Of a stretch of 64,000 nt of DNA, positions 9,508 to 19,086 are shown piece by piece. The stretch covers positions 56,462-120,461 of the forward strand of contig NZ_CABFVH010000013.1 in assembly GCF_902141855.1 (NCBI RefSeq), read 5' to 3'. Made by a program: the position numbers and the translations under genes. The first letter of the stretch is position 1; the number at the start of each line of letters is the position of its first letter. The notes beneath the pieces were generated by a model. The model was not told the DNA's origin, did no database searches, and worked only from the letters and a program-made list of their open reading frames with translations. Source of the DNA: Methylobacterium dankookense (GTDB lineage Bacteria; Pseudomonadota; Alphaproteobacteria; Rhizobiales; Beijerinckiaceae).

Positions 9508-10137
9508 TCAGCGGAAGCCGCCGCCGACCACCCCTGCCTCGACCGCGACCGAGAGGCGATCGGTGAGGGCCCACTCGACCCCGATCTGGGCGTTCGGCCG
9601 GATTGCGATGTCCTCTCGGGAAAAGGGCTGGAAGACCGTCGTCGGGCCGACGCGCAACGTCTCGTGCACGGCCCAGGCGCCGGCCTTGGCATAGAGCAGG
9701 ACGTCGGGCGTGAGCAGCGTGCCGACCTTCATCTGCAGCGCGCCCGCGAAGTCGCGCGTGTAGGCGAGCCCGCCGAAACCGGGCGTGGTGCTCCCACCGA
9801 CTGCAGCCAAGTAGTCGAACCCGCCGGAGATGCCGTAGACGAACTGGCCCTCTCGCCACATCCGTCCTGCCTCGATCCCGATGGTTGGACCGGCATAGCC
9901 GCCGAGGTGCTTCGACGAGACGACCTCGAACCCGGTGGACATGCGGGCATAGGACCCGGACCAGCGGCTGTCCGGATCCTTCGCCGCTCGGGGCCAGGCG
10001 AAGGACGGAAGCGCGCCGAAGCCGATGAAGGACGGAAAGAATTGGGCCGCCGCGGGATCGGCCCGAAGGGCGCAGCCGGCGAGCAGGAGGCAGGCCGTGA
10101 AGCGGCGCAGCGGGCGAGGATCTGCGTATCCGGTCAT
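9508..10137 (-). CDS. Outer-membrane beta-barrel protein
   Basis: 209 residues from the ATG at 10137. Residues 1-32 form a signal sequence (FTACLLLAGCALRADPAAAQ). A lipobox-like LAGC lies inside it, so lipid modification is possible. The mature part alternates hydrophobic and polar residues and is glycine-rich, with several strands such as GTLLTPDVLLYAKAGAWAV and AQIGVEWALTDRLSVAVEAG, typical of the 8-stranded Omp25/31-like surface barrels of Rhizobiales. It probably sits in the outer membrane; there is no evidence about ligand. The start is not well fixed because no strong ribosome site is visible. Confidence 0.7.
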   Translation of the reverse strand: MTGYADPRPLRRFTACLLLAGCALRADPAAAQFFPSFIGFGALPSFAWPRAAKDPDSRWSGSYARMSTGFEVVSSKHLGGYAGPTIGIEAGRMWREGQFVYGISGGFDYLAAVGGSTTPGFGGLAYTRDFAGALQMKVGTLLTPDVLLYAKAGAWAVHETLRVGPTTVFQPFSREDIAIRPNAQIGVEWALTDRLSVAVEAGVVGGGFR

Positions 10138-10500
10138 ACGGCCACGATAGTCGAATCCGGGCGTGCGAGACAGACGGTCAGGCTCGCAGTCCATCGATCG
10201 CCTCGGGCTTGAGATCCGAGTGGATGGAGACGGGCGGGGCGACGCAGTTGGCGCTACCGGCGCCGAAGAAGGCCCGCCACGGCGAATGCCGGGCGGGCTG
10301 AGTTGCGATTCGCCTCAATCGCGGCGCCGCATCCAAAGCGCCGAGCCGGGACTTCACCCCAGTCGACCGGGCCACGATTTGATCAACGTCAAGTTTAGGG
10401 GCCGAAAGGGCCGGAGCACGAGCTTGTGTGCCCATGCCACATGGGTTAGCCCCTGCGCCCCGTGGCGGCCACGGAGCCGCGCGACCTCCAGGGAGACGTC
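10138..10500. other. Intergenic region with an Fnr/FixK-like site
   Basis: About 360 bases between divergent genes. Apart from the dyad described separately, nothing else was recognised. It should contain the promoters of the barrel protein and the DUF3617 protein. Confidence 0.5.
10379..10392. promoter_or_regulatory. Fnr/FixK-type binding site (candidate)
   Basis: TTGATCAACGTCAA matches the Fnr/FixK consensus TTGAT-N4-ATCAA except for one base. It lies about 108 bases upstream of the DUF3617 gene start, so a transcript starting some 65 bases upstream of that ATG would place it near -41. Binding is inferred, not shown. Confidence 0.45.
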
Positions 10501-10998
10501 ATGCCAGCGCGTTTCATCGGTGTCGGGATTGCGACGGCTCTATCCGCAATGACCACCCTGGCCGTGGCCGATACGCTGCCGGCGCGCAAGGCGGGCCTGT
10601 GGGAGAGCAAGACCGTATCGGCGGAGGGTAACACGACGGCCCGCCAATGCATCGATGAGAAGACGGATCAACTGGCGCAGGGCGCATTCGGCGCGAGTCA
10701 AAATTGCTCCAAACGCAATCTGGTCAAGACGAGCACCGGTTACAAGGGTGAGACCGAGTGCAAGATCGGCCCGATCTCGGCCGCGGGCACCAGCCTGATC
10801 ACGGGCGATTTCAGCAGCAAGATCCACATGGAGGTGGACACGACGCTGACCGGCATCCCCAATGCCAAGGAGCCCGTTCGGCGTCAGATGGTGATCGACG
10901 CGACCTATATCGGCCCCTGCGAAGCCGGTCAGAGCCCTGGCGATATCATCATGCCGGACGGCAAGATCGTGAAGATGCCCCAGACGGCACCGCGTTAG
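10501..10998 (+). CDS. DUF3617-type secreted protein
   Basis: 165 residues. Residues 1-23 are a signal peptide ending ALAVADT-like. The mature part shows the DUF3617 layout: RKAGLWESKTV at the start, ARQCIDEKTDQL, a paired-cysteine region (C around residues 44 and 61), and a later KGETECKIG. These periplasmic proteins are common in Proteobacteria and uncharacterised. The ATG at 10501 has GGGAGA 5-10 bases upstream. A candidate Fnr/FixK site precedes it. Confidence 0.75.
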   Translation: MPARFIGVGIATALSAMTTLAVADTLPARKAGLWESKTVSAEGNTTARQCIDEKTDQLAQGAFGASQNCSKRNLVKTSTGYKGETECKIGPISAAGTSLITGDFSSKIHMEVDTTLTGIPNAKEPVRRQMVIDATYIGPCEAGQSPGDIIMPDGKIVKMPQTAPR

Positions 10999-11060
10999 AA
11001 TCGTTCCCGATCGCGTTGCAATGGCCGAACCCGGTCCACGCAGCTGCGCGAGCCATGGCC

Positions 11061-11321
11061 TCAGATCGAGATCCTGTTCTTGCGCATCGCATAGATCCAT
11101 CCTCCGAGCGCGCCGAAGATGCAGGACACCACGAAGGCGAAAGCCTCGAAGCTGACCTTCGAGCTGATGAGCTGCAGGAAAACACCGCTGCGACCGGATC
11201 CGTCGATCCAGTAGGTCTTCGAGTGGTACCAATCCATCACCGCGGGGCGCACGACCCCGTGGGCGATTACGCCAGCGGCGAGGATGTACAGAACGAGGAT
11301 GGTGACCAGAAGACCCGACAT
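11061..11321 (-). CDS. Small two-span membrane protein
   Basis: 86 residues with a hydrophobic helix at each end (about residues 4-24 and 59-78) and a polar loop between (DWYHSKTYWIDGSGRSG). It is probably an inner-membrane protein of unknown function. It is convergent with the DUF3617 gene and stands alone. Confidence 0.5.
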   Translation of the reverse strand: MSGLLVTILVLYILAAGVIAHGVVRPAVMDWYHSKTYWIDGSGRSGVFLQLISSKVSFEAFAFVVSCIFGALGGWIYAMRKNRISI

Positions 11322-11723
11322 GCGTGTCGCTCGACGATTGGGATGGCGTAAGCAGGTGGAGAAGCCGTAGCTCCCGCTCGGGCACGCCGATAGTGTCGGT
11401 GAAATACAGTGTCCGCATCAAGCCGCGGCCTCCACGATCCGACCCTCAACCGTGAGGTGAGGACTGCCCGGCGGCTCCTGCACCGTCCAGCCCAGGCCCA
11501 GGCTGCGCGTCTCGCCCGGCGGAGCGGGCCGGACGCCTCCGGGCCGGTCCCCGGAGCGATCCGAAAACCCTAAACCACTCAGATGCTTGCAAAATAGTGG
11601 GTTAACGCCCCTTAAACCCGCCGCATTTACGGTGCCGAAGCGGGCGCGGAGGAGAGCCGGCGCCGCCTCGGGGCCGCACCGACGCCTCTGCCGATACGAG
11701 AGCCGCAGGACCAGACGGGACGC
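11322..11723. other. Promoter region of the PBP1A gene
   Basis: About 400 bases between the small membrane protein and the penicillin-binding protein. Two TTAA half-sites (around 11602-11615) are spaced by 6 instead of the 7 bases expected for CtrA, so no regulator is assigned. No gene was seen. Confidence 0.4.
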
Positions 11724-13916
11724 ATGGCGCAGGGACGCGGACGGGACCGCCGGAGCGAGCCGAACTTCGACGTGCCGGAAGGCCGCGTCGCGGCACCCGG
11801 CGCGCTCGACCTGCGCCTGTCGCGCCAGGATCGCGCAGGAGGCGGAGTGGCAGGGGCAGGCACGCGGAAGGCTGAATCCGGCGCACGCAAGGCACCGGCC
11901 GGGCGCCGCACGTCGCCGCGCAAGGCGCCGAAGCGCCGCGGCTCGCTGATCGGCCGCATGGCCTATGGCGTGCTGGTGCTCGGCCTCTGGGGCCTCATCG
12001 GCATCGCCGGCCTCGTGGCCTACCACGCCTCGCAGCTGCCGCCGATCGACCAGCTCAGCGTGCCCAAGCGCCCGCCCAACATCGCGATCCTGGCGAGCGA
12101 CGGGTCGCTGCTGGCCAATCGCGGCGAGACCGGCGGCCGCGTGGTGTCGATCAAGGAGCTGCCGCCCTACCTGCCGCGCGCCTTCGTGGCGATCGAGGAC
12201 CGGCGCTTCTACGGCCATTTCGGCGTCGATCCGGTGGGCATCGCCCGCGCGATCGGCCAGAACCTGACCCGGCGCGGCGTGGCGCAGGGCGGCTCGACCC
12301 TGACCCAGCAGCTCGCCAAGAACCTGTTCCTGACGCCCGAGCGCTCGGCCTCGCGCAAGATCCAGGAGGCGATCCTCGCGCTCTGGCTGGAGCACAAATA
12401 CACCAAGGACGAGATCCTCGAACTCTACCTCAACCGGGTCTATTTCGGCGCGGGCGCCTACGGCGTCGAGGCGGCGGCGCAGCGCTATTTCGGCAAGCCC
12501 GCCAAGAGCGTGAGCCTCGCCGAGGCCGCGATGCTCGGCGGCCTCGTCCAGGCGCCCTCGCGCCTCGCCCCCAACCGCAACCTGCCCGCTGCCCAGGCCC
12601 GCGCCGCCCAGGTGCTGGCCGCGATGCAGGAGCTCGGCTTCGTGCCCGCGCAGGACGTGAAGGTGGCGCTGGCCCAGCCGGCACGGCCCGCGAGCAGCCG
12701 CGGCGGCGGCTCGGCCAACTACGTGGCCGACCTCGTGATGGACGTGCTCGACGATTTCGTCGGCAAGTTCGAGAGCGACATCGTGGTGCAGACCACGGTG
12801 GATACCGGCCTCCAGGCGGCGGCCGAGAAGGCGCTGGTGGACGAGCTGAACAAGCAGGGCACCCGCTACAACGTCCACCAGGGCGCCCTCGTCTCGATGA
12901 AGCCGGACGGGGCGATCCGCGCGCTGATCGGCGGGCGCGACTACGCGCAGAGCCAGTTCAACCGCGCGACCACGGCCAAGCGCCAGCCCGGCTCCTCGTT
13001 CAAGCCCTTCGTCTACCTCGCCGCGGTCGAGCGCGGCGCCACGCCCGACACGGTGCGCGAGGACGCGCCGATCAAGATCGGCTCCTGGCAGCCGGAGAAC
13101 TACTCGCACCGCTACGAGGGCGCCGTCACCCTGCGCACCGCGCTCGCGCTCTCGCTCAACACCGTGGCGGTGCGCCTCGGCCAGGAGGTCGGCCCGAAGG
13201 CCGTGGTCCAGACCGCGCAGCGCCTCGGCATCACCTCGGCCCTCCAGGCGAACGGCTCGATCGCGCTCGGCACCTCCGAGGTGACGCCGCTGGAGATGGT
13301 CGGCGCCTACGGCGCCTTCGCCAATGGCGGCACCGGCGTGATCCCCTACGTCGTCGCCTCGGTGAAGGGTACCGACGGCAAGGTCCTCTACAAGCGCGGG
13401 GAGGGCGGCCTCGGCCGGGTCATCGACCCGAACGCTGCGGCCATGATGAACGCCATGATGCACGAGACCTTCGTGATCGGCACCGCCAAGAAGGGCGACA
13501 TCGCAGGGTGGGACCTCGCCGGCAAGACCGGCACCAGCCAGGATTTCCGCGATGCCTGGTTCATCGGCTACTCGGGCAGCCTCGTCACCGGGGTCTGGCT
13601 CGGCAACGACGACGGCGAGCCGACCAAGAAGGCGTCCGGCGGCAACCTGCCGGTGGACATCTGGAAGACCTACATGACCACGGCGCTGAAGGGCCAGAAC
13701 CCGGTTCCGCTGCCCGGCCTCAACCGCTGGCGCAAGGCGCCGGAGACCACCGCCTCCGTGGCGGCGGCGGGCGGCCCCGGCGAGATCCTCGGCCAGATCT
13801 TCGGCACGACGCCCCAGCCGGCCCCGCAGCCGCAGGCCCAGGCGCCGCGTCGCCGGCAGGCCGAGCCGCAGCAGGACCGCAACTTCTTCGAGAAGCTGTT
13901 CGGCATCGGCGAGTGA
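11724..13916 (+). CDS. Penicillin-binding protein 1A (bifunctional)
   Basis: 730 residues. A basic N-terminal tail (1-75) is followed by one membrane anchor (about 78-100), then a GT51 glycosyltransferase domain with catalytic E158 in the EDRRFYGHFG motif and QGGSTLTQQLAKNLFL. The transpeptidase domain has the active serine S424 (S424-x-x-K427), S477-L-N479 and K601-T-G603. The enzyme polymerises and cross-links peptidoglycan in the periplasm. The C-terminus ends in a proline/glutamine-rich tail. The long arginine- and alanine-rich N-terminus is typical for alphaproteobacterial members. A single-gene transcript is likely. Confidence 0.96.
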   Translation: MAQGRGRDRRSEPNFDVPEGRVAAPGALDLRLSRQDRAGGGVAGAGTRKAESGARKAPAGRRTSPRKAPKRRGSLIGRMAYGVLVLGLWGLIGIAGLVAYHASQLPPIDQLSVPKRPPNIAILASDGSLLANRGETGGRVVSIKELPPYLPRAFVAIEDRRFYGHFGVDPVGIARAIGQNLTRRGVAQGGSTLTQQLAKNLFLTPERSASRKIQEAILALWLEHKYTKDEILELYLNRVYFGAGAYGVEAAAQRYFGKPAKSVSLAEAAMLGGLVQAPSRLAPNRNLPAAQARAAQVLAAMQELGFVPAQDVKVALAQPARPASSRGGGSANYVADLVMDVLDDFVGKFESDIVVQTTVDTGLQAAAEKALVDELNKQGTRYNVHQGALVSMKPDGAIRALIGGRDYAQSQFNRATTAKRQPGSSFKPFVYLAAVERGATPDTVREDAPIKIGSWQPENYSHRYEGAVTLRTALALSLNTVAVRLGQEVGPKAVVQTAQRLGITSALQANGSIALGTSEVTPLEMVGAYGAFANGGTGVIPYVVASVKGTDGKVLYKRGEGGLGRVIDPNAAAMMNAMMHETFVIGTAKKGDIAGWDLAGKTGTSQDFRDAWFIGYSGSLVTGVWLGNDDGEPTKKASGGNLPVDIWKTYMTTALKGQNPVPLPGLNRWRKAPETTASVAAAGGPGEILGQIFGTTPQPAPQPQAQAPRRRQAEPQQDRNFFEKLFGIGE

Positions 13917-14540
13917 TCCGGTCGGCGGCCGCATGAGGCCTCCAAGCGCCTTCGGCTCCGCGCGTCTGGTGACGCCGGAGGCTTGGCCGGAGAGGGAGAC
14001 GCGGGACGCCGCGGAACCCTGAACTGATTTGCGCAAACACCGGCTCCCCGGCGTCCCGCGGATGAGAGAGGCAGGCTGCCCGGTCTCACCCGATTTGAGC
14101 GTCGCGGTTTCTTGGATACCCGCCTGCATCGACCCCGACCTCGGATGGCCTGGTATCGGGGTTGGTCCCGCGACGCGGTGCGTCCCCCATCCCAGCCTCG
14201 TCCTCGGCAGACGTAACGTGTCCTGCACCCGGCCTCGTATTGGGCCCGGCATCGGTTCCTCGACCTGCAGGCCGGACTGTCGGCGCTGTCCCGTGTTCGT
14301 CCGGGCTGGCGCCGAGAACGGCCCTGTGTCGCGCAGAGGCGCCCGGGGCACCGGCTGACCGGCCGGCGACGCGGGAACCGCCGCGCTGTCCTGGTCCTTG
14401 CCGGCGGTCATCCGGCTCGGGCTCCCTGCTCACGGCGCGGCGGGTTGCAGGACCCGTCGCGCTGCGGGACAGCGCGTGGGGAGCTGCGTACGTGTTTTGT
14501 TCTCGCATGTCAAGCTTATTGTCATAAGCTGGGCCCACTC

Positions 14541-14659
14541 TCCTCCCCCTTGCGGGGAGGAGCCGGAGGTGGGGGTGGTTCAGGATGGAGCGGGGCGGTG
14601 CCTTCTGGGCCACCCCCACCCCTGGCCCCTCCCCGCAAGGGGGAGGGGAAGGGGCCTCT
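14541..14659. repeat. Long inverted repeat, family A
   Basis: Two arms face each other across about 27 bases. CCTCCCCCTTGCGGGGAGG is answered by its exact 19-base reverse complement, and GGTGGGGGTGG by its exact 11-base complement. The same CCTCCCC-TTGCGGGGAGG core recurs near 22410, 28120 and 57440, so this is a dispersed palindromic family. The transcript would fold into a long hairpin. Confidence 0.85.
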
Positions 14660-14712
14660 TCCGGACAATGGGTTGGGAGCGGCCAGCGGCGATGCCGGAT
14701 CAGGTGCGGGTC

Positions 14713-14740
14713 CCCTCTCCCATTCGGGAGAGGGGGCCTG
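14713..14740. repeat. Short palindrome, family A relative
   Basis: CCCTCTCCCATTCGGGAGAGGG is a hairpin with a TTC-type loop. A near copy (CCCTCTCCCGAACGGGAGAGGG) occurs at about 57522-57544. Confidence 0.7.
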
Positions 14741-14959
14741 TCGTGATTCCCGCCCGCGTCCGGAAGCCGGGCTCCTTATGAGGCTCGGCTCGTGCCTCGC
14801 GATGGGATCATCGCGTTCCGATCGATCGTCGGCATCGCAACGGGCGGGACTATCCGGCAGCACAGCCGTTTACGTTTGATTTACCTAAAATTTAGCAACA
14901 TCTTTTAACGGGCCGTAAACGTGGTAATACTGTCCTCACACAGAAGTGAGGATGTGCTG

Positions 14960-15127
14960 ATGAACGGCTTCACGGGTCAGATCGGATCCAAGCTTCGCTT
15001 CGAGCTCGACAGCTTCGGCCTGTTCGTCGTCGCCGGCGAGCGCGAGTTCTTCTGGCAGTTCGGGCTCGGGTTCCGGAACTTCGCCCTCTGCACGGTGCGC
15101 GACCGCGAGATGGTCGCGGTCGGCTGA
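14960..15127 (+). CDS. Small hypothetical protein (55 aa)
   Basis: 55 residues from the ATG at 14960, GTGAGGATG upstream. The sequence is aromatic- and phenylalanine-rich (FGLFVVAGEREFFWQFGLGF) and not clearly a membrane span. No family is recognised. An AT-richer promoter-like region precedes it and a strong hairpin follows, which supports it as a real, separately transcribed gene. Confidence 0.5.
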   Translation: MNGFTGQIGSKLRFELDSFGLFVVAGEREFFWQFGLGFRNFALCTVRDREMVAVG

Positions 15128-15486
15128 TCGCGAACGACAAACGGCGCAGGGTCCGAAGACCGCTGCGCCGCTCGATCAGGCCGCCGAGGGGGCGTTGACG
15201 ACCTGACGCTTCCTCGCACCGAACGGCCCCGGGCATCTGTGTGCTACAGCACCGACAGCTCAGCTGGAGCGGCCCTGCAGCCGGCCCTCCGCGACATACG
15301 GGCGGCGGAATGGGGCAGGGGCCGAAGGCGATCCGCTCCCCTGGCGACGCCGCGACCGTATCGTCACCATCCGCCTTGCGTCCTCCGGAAGCCCGCGCCT
15401 ACAGTTTGCCGGATAAAGCGTCGCCCCGGACCGGCGGCGGCGCGACGGGGCAGGCCCGAGACGCCGCTTCGCCGGGAGGATATCGC
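15128..15486. other. Intergenic region before the phn-type operon
   Basis: It holds the hairpin after the 55-aa gene and, presumably, the promoter of the transporter operon. No gene, riboswitch or Pho-box was recognised. Confidence 0.4.
15142..15170 (+). terminator. Hairpin after the 55-aa gene
   Basis: CGGCGCAG-GGTC / GACC-G-CTGCGCCG forms a long stem with one bulge and a CGAA loop, 15 bases after the stop. There is no U-run, so it may act as a weak or Rho-assisted terminator. Confidence 0.5.
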
Positions 15487-16509
15487 GTGAAGAGTGTTCG
15501 GCACGGTGCGATTCTCGCGCTGTCTTGCGGCCTCGGCCTGGTCTCGCCCGCCTGGGCCGACGACTGCGCCAATCGCGGCCAGCTCGACGATGCCTATTGC
15601 GACGCGAACAAGGATCTCGTCGCCGATGTGCCGGCGAAGACGCGCGACCCGAGCGTGATCGTGTTCGCCTACACCCCGGTCGAGGACCCGGCCGTCTACG
15701 AGAACGCCTTCAAGCCGTTCACCAGTTACCTGGCGAAATGCACGGGCAAGCGCGTCGTCTACTATCCCGTCCAGTCGAACTCGGCGGAGATCGAGGCGAT
15801 GCGCTCGGGCCGGCTCACCGTGGCCGGCTTCTCGACCGGCCCGCTCGGCTTCGCCGTGAACATGGCCGGGGCGATCCCCTTCGCCGCCAAGGGCACCGAG
15901 AAGGGTGCCGAGGGCTACAACCTCATCGTCGTGGTGAAGGCGAGCAGCCCCTACAAGACGCTGGCCGACCTCAAGGGCAAGCGCGTCGCCCACACCGCCC
16001 CGTCCTCGAATTCCGGGAACCTCGCCCCGAAGGCGCTCTTCCCCGAGCAGGGCCTCAAGCCCGGCGAGGATTACGCGCTCGTCTATTCGGGCGGCCACGA
16101 CAAGTCCGCGCTCGGCGTCGGCACCGGCGACTACGACGCCGCCCCGGTCGCCTCGGACGTGTTCTACCGGATGGTCGCCCGCGGCACCATCAAGGGCGAC
16201 GATTACCGGGTGATCTACACCAGCGAGAAGTTTCCGAGCTCCGGCTTCGCCTATGCCCACGATCTCAAGCCGGAACTCGCCGAGACACTGAAGCAATGCT
16301 TCTACGACTTCCGCTTCCCGCCGGAGATGGTGAAGGACTTCGAGGGCGACGACCGGTTCGCGCCGATCACCTACCTCAAGGATTGGGCCGTGGTGCGCAA
16401 GGTCGCCGAGGATTCCGGCACCCCCTACAACAAGGCCGCCTATGCGCGCGAGGCCGCGCGCGAGGCCGAGGCGGCCCGCAAGAAGGCGGAAGGCGCGGGC
16501 AAGCCGTGA
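15487..16509 (+). CDS. phnD: Phosphonate-type ABC transporter substrate-binding protein
   Basis: 340 residues. GTG start at 15487 with CGGGAGGATATC upstream; frames extending further lack protein-like content. Residues 1-23 are a signal peptide ([15 protein letters not shown]). The mature protein follows the PhnD/PtxB/SsuA-like pattern: [43 protein letters not shown] and [15 protein letters not shown]. The C-terminus is a charged alanine-rich helix. It binds its ligand in the periplasm for the two permeases downstream. Whether the ligand is phosphonate, phosphite or another oxyanion is not decidable here, since no catabolic genes accompany the transporter. Confidence 0.85.
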   Translation: MKSVRHGAILALSCGLGLVSPAWADDCANRGQLDDAYCDANKDLVADVPAKTRDPSVIVFAYTPVEDPAVYENAFKPFTSYLAKCTGKRVVYYPVQSNSAEIEAMRSGRLTVAGFSTGPLGFAVNMAGAIPFAAKGTEKGAEGYNLIVVVKASSPYKTLADLKGKRVAHTAPSSNSGNLAPKALFPEQGLKPGEDYALVYSGGHDKSALGVGTGDYDAAPVASDVFYRMVARGTIKGDDYRVIYTSEKFPSSGFAYAHDLKPELAETLKQCFYDFRFPPEMVKDFEGDDRFAPITYLKDWAVVRKVAEDSGTPYNKAAYAREAAREAEAARKKAEGAGKP

Positions 16510-17327
16510 CGGCTGGATCGGCCGTGCGCGACGCCGTCCACGGGCCCGAGGCGGGCCTCCGGACGGAGGATCCGCGCGCCCTGGTGATCCGTGGCCTCGT
16601 CAAGGAGTACCGGCCGGGCCAGCCCGTCCTCCGGGGCATCGACCTCGTGGTGCCGGGCACCGGGCTCACGGCCGTCATCGGGCCGTCGGGGACCGGCAAG
16701 AGCACGCTGATCCGCTGCATCAACCGGCTCGTCCAGCCGACCTCGGGCGAGATCCTGTTCCGCGGCGAGGATCTCGCCACGCTGTCCGGCCGCTCCCTGC
16801 GCCGGGCGCGCCGGCGGATCGGCATGGTGTTCCAGGAGTACAACCTCGTCGAGCGCCTCTCCGTGATGGAGAACCTGCTCTGCGGCCGCCTCGGCTACGT
16901 GCCGGCCTGGCGCGTCTGGCTGCGCCGCTTCCCCGAGGCGGACATCGCGCGGGCCTTCGACCTCCTCGACGCGGTCGGCCTGTCGGGCTTCGCCACGCGC
17001 CGCGCCGACGCGCTCTCCGGCGGCCAGCGCCAGCGGGTGGGGATCGCCCGGGCGATCATGCAGGAGCCCGAGATCGTGCTCGCCGACGAGCCGACCTCCT
17101 CGCTCGACCCCAAGTCGTCGGTGGAGATCATGGAGATCCTGTCCCGGCTCGCGGCCGAGCGCGGGGTGCCCGTGGTCGTCAACATCCACAACGTGGCCCT
17201 CGCCCAGCGCTTCGCCGCGCGCGTCGTGGGCATGTCCGGCGGCCGCGTGGTCTATGACGGCCCGCCCGACCGGCTGAGCGAGCGGGACCTGCGCGGCATC
17301 TATGGCGGCGAGAGCTGGCTCGAATGA
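16506..17327 (+). CDS. phnC: Phosphonate-type ABC transporter ATPase
   Basis: 273 residues. The GTG start overlaps the substrate-binding gene's stop by 4 bases. Walker [10 protein letters not shown], signature [15 protein letters not shown] and Walker [13 protein letters not shown] are intact. The segment [23 protein letters not shown] is characteristic of PhnC. It powers import through the following two permeases from the cytoplasmic side. Confidence 0.92.
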   Translation: MTAGSAVRDAVHGPEAGLRTEDPRALVIRGLVKEYRPGQPVLRGIDLVVPGTGLTAVIGPSGTGKSTLIRCINRLVQPTSGEILFRGEDLATLSGRSLRRARRRIGMVFQEYNLVERLSVMENLLCGRLGYVPAWRVWLRRFPEADIARAFDLLDAVGLSGFATRRADALSGGQRQRVGIARAIMQEPEIVLADEPTSSLDPKSSVEIMEILSRLAAERGVPVVVNIHNVALAQRFAARVVGMSGGRVVYDGPPDRLSERDLRGIYGGESWLE

Positions 17328-18130
17328 CCGCGCCTGCCGGACCGGCCTCACCGGGCGATCCCGGCCGCGTCGCCTTCCGCCCGAACTGGACGGCGCGCCT
17401 CGGCTGGGTCCTGCTCGCCCTGTACGTGATCTATGCCGCGGGACAGCTCGGCTTCGCCCCCGAGCGCTTCGCGAGCGGACTTTCCCACGGCCGCCAGTTC
17501 CTCACCCGGATGTTCCCGCCGAACTTCTCCCGCTGGGAGCTGATCCAGTCGGGGATCGTCGAGAGCCTGCAGATCGCCGTGATCGCGACGGTGATCGGCA
17601 TCGCGCTCGCCCTGCCCATCGGGTTCCTGGCAGCCCGCAACCTGATGCCGCCCTGGGTGACGTGGCCGGCGCGCGCCCTGATCGCGCTGTGCCGCTCGTT
17701 CCACCCGATCATCGTGGCGATCCTGTTCGTGAAGGCGATCGGCTTCGGGGCGCTCGCGGGGGTGATGGCCCTGATCGTCGCCTCCATCGGCTTCATCGCC
17801 AAGCTCTTCGCCGAGGCGATCGAGGAGATCTCCCTGAAGCAGGTCGAGGCGGTGCGCGCGACCGGGGCGGGCTTCCTGTCCGTCCTGATCATGGGCGTGC
17901 AGCCGCAGGTGCTTCCGCGCTTCATCGGCTTCGCGACCTACCAGCTCGATTCCAATCTCCGGAACTCGACCATGGTCGGGATCGTCGGTGGCGGCGGCAT
18001 CGGCGCGACGCTGTTCACCGCCTATCAGCGGTTCGACTTCGACGTGGTGCTGGCGATCCTGATCGTCATCGTCGGGCTGATCATGGTCGCCGAGATCGTG
18101 TCCGGCTGGGCGCGCAAGGTGTTCCAGTGA
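17324..18130 (+). CDS. phnE: Phosphonate-type ABC transporter permease 1
   Basis: 268 residues, about six membrane spans. The EAA-like loop reads [20 protein letters not shown], and [18 protein letters not shown] is typical of PhnE. It starts at an ATG overlapping the ATPase stop by 4 bases and ends overlapping the second permease by 4 bases, so the four genes form one coupled operon. Confidence 0.9.
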   Translation: MTAPAGPASPGDPGRVAFRPNWTARLGWVLLALYVIYAAGQLGFAPERFASGLSHGRQFLTRMFPPNFSRWELIQSGIVESLQIAVIATVIGIALALPIGFLAARNLMPPWVTWPARALIALCRSFHPIIVAILFVKAIGFGALAGVMALIVASIGFIAKLFAEAIEEISLKQVEAVRATGAGFLSVLIMGVQPQVLPRFIGFATYQLDSNLRNSTMVGIVGGGGIGATLFTAYQRFDFDVVLAILIVIVGLIMVAEIVSGWARKVFQ

Positions 18131-18936
18131 GCACCGCGCTCGCCGCCCCCGCGCCGCGCCGCTGGCAGCGCTTCTCGCCGTGGAAGCGGCTGGCGCGCCT
18201 CGCCTTCACGCTCTTCGCCGTGGCCGCCTTCGTGGCGAGCCTGCGCTCGATCGAGATCATCCCCGAATTCCTCTACGACGCCCCGGACCAGATGGCCGAC
18301 CTGTTCGGCCGCATGTGGCCGATGGATGCCGGCTATGTCGGGCCGACCCTGCGCGCCCTGGTGGAGACCCTGCACATCGCGACCCTCGGCACCCTGATCG
18401 CGATCGCGATCGCGGTGCCGATCGGGCTGCTCGCCGCACGCAACGTGACCGCCAACCTCCCGCTGAACCTGTTCGCGAAATTCGTCTTCGTGACCTCGCG
18501 CTCCGTGAACTCGCTGGTCTGGGCGCTGCTGTTCGTGGCGGTGTTCGGCCCGGGGCCGCTCGCGGGCACGCTGGCGATCGCGCTGCGCTCCGTCGGCTTC
18601 ACCGGCAAGCTCTTCGCCGAGGCGCTGGAGGAGGCCAATCCCGGCTCGATCGAGGCGCTGCAGGCGGCCGGCGCCGGGCGGCTCTCGACCCTGCTGCTCG
18701 GCTATTGGCCCCAGGTGAAGCCGGCCTTCTGGTCGATCGCGCTGTTCCGATGGGACATCAACATCCGTGAATCCGCCGTGCTCGGCCTGGTGGGGGCAGG
18801 GGGCATCGGCGTCGCGCTCGATACCGCCCTCAACCTGCTCTATTGGGACCAGGTGGCGGTGGTGCTGGCAGCCATCTTCGGCGTGGTCGTCCTGGCGGAG
18901 ATCCTCGTCACCGCGCTCCGGTCGAGGATCCTGTGA
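18127..18936 (+). CDS. phnE: Phosphonate-type ABC transporter permease 2
   Basis: 269 residues, GTG start in a 4-base overlap with permease 1. It has the same fold, with EALEEANPGSIEALQAAGAG (EAA loop) and RESAVLGLVGAGGIGVAL. The two permeases are diverged paralogues and probably form a heterodimer, as in other PhnE1/PhnE2 systems. It is the last gene of the operon. Confidence 0.9.
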   Translation: MSTALAAPAPRRWQRFSPWKRLARLAFTLFAVAAFVASLRSIEIIPEFLYDAPDQMADLFGRMWPMDAGYVGPTLRALVETLHIATLGTLIAIAIAVPIGLLAARNVTANLPLNLFAKFVFVTSRSVNSLVWALLFVAVFGPGPLAGTLAIALRSVGFTGKLFAEALEEANPGSIEALQAAGAGRLSTLLLGYWPQVKPAFWSIALFRWDINIRESAVLGLVGAGGIGVALDTALNLLYWDQVAVVLAAIFGVVVLAEILVTALRSRIL

Positions 18937-19086
18937 GAGCAGGCACCCTGCCGGACGCTCCCCGGGCCGCACGGGGAGACGGGCAGGCGCTGTCGCGGTT
19001 GTGAACGGGGGGACGGGTCGCCGGCTGGCCATGATGCGGTCGCTGGTCCAGGCTCCGTCCCGAGGACGACAACCGGGAGACGCCCC

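Larger units (their letters stand above)
13917..14959. other. 1-kb non-coding region rich in repeats
   Basis: No frame here has a credible ribosome site or protein-like composition. The DNA from 14535 on consists largely of inverted repeats; upstream of that (13930-14520) nothing was recognised. An A/T-richer stretch at 14870-14940 just before the next gene is a likely promoter. Confidence 0.6.

Noticed and set aside
11602..11615. Possible CtrA site upstream of PBP1A
   Set aside because: TTAA half-sites are spaced by 6 bases; CtrA needs 7.
11418..14411. Very long minus-strand frame across PBP1A
   Set aside because: Same reason: mirror frame of a GC-rich coding gene. Composition is repetitive leucine/arginine/glycine with no domain.
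14086..14619. Minus-strand frame in the gene-free region after PBP1A
   Set aside because: Low-complexity (Gly/Arg/Pro/Ala) composition, no ribosome site, and the N-terminal part translates an inverted repeat.
14912..14927. Possible CtrA site before the 55-aa gene
   Set aside because: TTAA-N7-TAAA has one mismatch in the second half-site, too weak to claim in an AT-richer promoter region.
15241..15310. tRNA-like bases (AGCTCAGCTGGAGC)
   Set aside because: Resembles a D-loop only. There is no acceptor stem or T-loop (GGTTCGA) at the right distance.
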